NCBI GenBank assembly: GCA_028684915.1
Contig: JAQUEZ010000144.1
Span: 1-15,737 of the forward strand
From: Desulfobulbus sp.
GTDB lineage: Bacteria > Desulfobacterota > Desulfobulbia > Desulfobulbales > Desulfobulbaceae
Length of the DNA stretch: 15,737 nt
Direction: 5' to 3'
Shown: positions 15,004 to 15,737 of the stretch, in pieces
How positions within the stretch are numbered: position 1 is the first letter of the stretch
Layout: every line of letters begins with the position of its first letter
Position numbers and translations under genes: made by a program
The notes under the pieces: generated by a model
What the model saw: only the letters and a program-made list of their open reading frames with translations
Databases searched by the model: none
Told to the model about the DNA's origin: nothing

Positions 15004-15138
15004 AGGTAAGCATCATGAAACTGAAGAATTACGCTGCACTCGCACTCTTTGCTTTTAGTTGTTTTGGTCTCCTCATCACCCCACGATTGGCAGCGGCCCA
15101 TTGCGACACCTTGGACGGCCCGGTCATCAAGGATGCTC

Positions 15139-15146
15139 GGTTAGCC
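15139..15146. repeat. Target-site duplication GGTTAGCC (left copy)
   Basis: Eight bases repeated exactly at 15422-15429, flanking the 275-base insert on both sides. The base before each copy is also C, which makes the visible repeat 9 bases long. Confidence 0.85.
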
Positions 15147-15421
15147 GGCTCCTCGACGTTCCGAGTGGATTTCAGGACAAAGTTCATGGGTAACAGAGAC
15201 AAGAAGCAAGGATGACAGGCGCCCCATTCATGTCGAGGCTCCATCCGCATCTTGCCGGATCATCGATTCTTTCTGGATGCAACGCTCTCTTCTTTCGCCC
15301 GTACGGCCAGCGAGATGACAGAGCCACCGGGGGCCCGTCACGCCTGCTGATGTAAGCAACTGTTCGTTTTTGTGTGGATTTGATTTTTAAGGATCAAATC
15401 CACACAAAATGACGAAGAGCC
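15147..15421. mobile_element. 275-bp ISL3-type miniature element (MITE-like)
   Basis: The insert has 26-base terminal inverted repeats (15147-15172 and 15396-15421) that agree at 20 of 26 positions. The ends read GGCTCCTCGACGTT and, from the right, GGCTCTTCGTCATT. GGCTCTTCG ends and an 8-base target duplication are typical of the ISL3 family of insertion sequences. The element is too short for a transposase and I see no transposase remnant, so it would have to be moved by a full ISL3-type element elsewhere. It lies in the coding region of a secreted-protein gene. A long perfect hairpin occupies its right end. Confidence 0.82.
15368..15409. repeat. 17-bp perfect hairpin inside the right end of the miniature element
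   Basis: 15368-15384 pairs perfectly with 15393-15409 across an 8-base loop. The right arm overlaps the inner part of the right terminal repeat, so the element carries an extra inverted copy of its own end. There is no T tract after the stem on either strand. Confidence 0.8.
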
Positions 15422-15429
15422 GGTTAGCC
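15422..15429. repeat. Target-site duplication GGTTAGCC (right copy)
   Basis: Right partner of the copy at 15139-15146. Downstream of it the interrupted reading frame continues as TTG GAG AAA. Confidence 0.85.
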
Positions 15430-15611
15430 TTGGAGAAAGGAGATGTCACACCGGTCCTCAAGTGGGTACAGAAAAAGGATGAAGCCCAGGTGGGCAAGGC
15501 TTTTCATCAAGCCCTGGCAGCAAAGACAAAAGGTGAGAAAGGGAAAGAAGAGGGGGAGCATCGTTTCTTTGAAACGTTGGTAAAGATCCATCGAGCTGGC
15601 GAAGGCGCCCC

Positions 15612-15737
15612 TGTCTTGGTTCAACGGGAATAGGACTTTTGCGCTGTTCATGATAAACCATTATGAACGGAGGAAAGTCCATGCGAAAGAAGCGTCACAA
15701 CTACAGCCCTGAAGAAAAGGTAATCATCCTCAAACGC
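15612..15737 (+). mobile_element. Left part of an insertion sequence, truncated by the window edge
   Basis: A transposase reading frame starts at 15681 and family similarity of the interrupted gene stops at about 15612, where the sequence reads TGTCTTGGTTCAACGGG. The left end of the element is therefore placed near 15612 by inference; its right end lies outside the window. An imperfect palindrome with GTTCAT (15646-15651) and ATGAAC (15663-15668) lies in the presumed leader. Confidence 0.5.
15681..15737 (+). CDS. Transposase N-terminus (helix-turn-helix, IS3-like orfA type), partial
   Basis: Only the first 19 codons are present: MRKKRHNYSPEEKVIILKR. The basic start followed by YSPEEKV-x-IL is the usual opening of helix-turn-helix transposase subunits of IS3-like elements, in which 'Ser-Pro-Glu' begins the first helix. 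GGAGG (15669-15673) lies 7 bases before the ATG, so the start is well supported. Family assignment beyond 'transposase HTH' rests on this short stretch and is tentative; the rest runs off the right edge. No frame damage is visible in the part seen. Confidence 0.68.
   Translation, partial: MRKKRHNYSPEEKVIILKR

Larger units (their letters stand above)
15015..15633 (+). pseudogene. Broken gene for a secreted HCDTLDGPV (DUF6448-like) protein
   Basis: ATG 15015 follows GAGG. A signal peptide (~residues 1-31, ending LAAA) precedes HCDTLDGPVIKDARLA, the start of the mature protein in a periplasmic family I know as DUF6448. The frame then runs into unrelated sequence and stops at 15215. The family sequence resumes in another place at 15430 with LEKGDVTPVLKWV and continues through RFFETLVKIHRAGEGAP. 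Removing 15147-15429 (a 275-base insert plus one copy of an 8-base duplication) rejoins the two parts exactly in frame as DARLA-LEKGD, giving 111 residues. The gene is also damaged at the 3' end: after GEGAP (to about 15612) it differs from the family, which usually continues for roughly another hundred residues. So there are two separate lesions. Family function is unknown. Confidence 0.85.

Noticed and set aside
15368..15409. Long hairpin as a transcription terminator
   Set aside because: No T tract on either strand after the stem, and the right arm is part of the terminal repeat of the miniature element.
15409..15633. 74-codon frame as a free-standing gene
   Set aside because: Its ATG lies inside the inserted element with no ribosome site; codons from 15430 on continue the interrupted secreted-protein gene.
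1..15737. CRISPR array or other long tandem repeat
   Set aside because: Read through for regularly spaced repeats; none seen apart from the short repeats listed.

Overview
The window looks like chromosome of a strictly anaerobic Desulfobacterota (former Deltaproteobacteria), possibly a Desulfobulbales-type sulfate or sulfur metaboliser. This is inferred from the class of hybrid cluster protein (Cys spacing as in Desulfovibrio), the NrfD-anchored molybdoenzyme operon and the moderately GC-rich coding sequence. No ribosomal or taxonomic marker other than a tRNA is present, so the placement is tentative.

Region 1 (1-1642) is a tRNA-associated integration locus. A tRNA-Leu(UAA) has its own near-consensus promoter and a strong terminator. 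It is followed by a tyrosine-recombinase integrase reading away from the tRNA, whose 3' end overlaps a convergent HU-family gene.

Region 2 (1739-6402, minus strand) is a tightly coupled five-gene operon of unusual make-up. In order of transcription it encodes a NusA/S1-like protein, a TraD-type (SXT/TOL-like) coupling ATPase without membrane segments, a membrane-anchored HD-domain protein, a multi-pass membrane protein and a small soluble protein. It resembles the coupling/relaxase block of an integrative conjugative element, but no type IV secretion genes are visible in the window. This is my best candidate for an undescribed system.

Region 3 (6746-11722, minus strand) is an operon for a periplasm-facing complex iron-sulfur molybdoenzyme. 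It encodes a Tat-exported catalytic subunit with NarG-clade (type II, probably Asp-ligated) features, a four-cluster ferredoxin subunit, an NrfD-type quinone-reacting membrane anchor and a TorD-family chaperone. Divergent from it (11982-13138) lie a two-CBS-domain protein and an HPP-family membrane protein, a family that includes nitrite transporters. They sit behind an FNR/HcpR-type box at class II promoter spacing. Then comes hcp (13292-14920), hydroxylamine/NO reductase. Together these suggest respiration of nitrate or another oxyanion, with handling of nitrite and NO; the substrate is inferred.

Region 4 (14921-15737) is mobile-element debris. A gene for a secreted 'HCDTLDGPV' protein (DUF6448-like) is split by a 275-bp ISL3-type miniature element with an 8-bp target duplication. 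Its 3' half is then lost where another insertion sequence begins; that element's transposase reading frame runs off the right edge.
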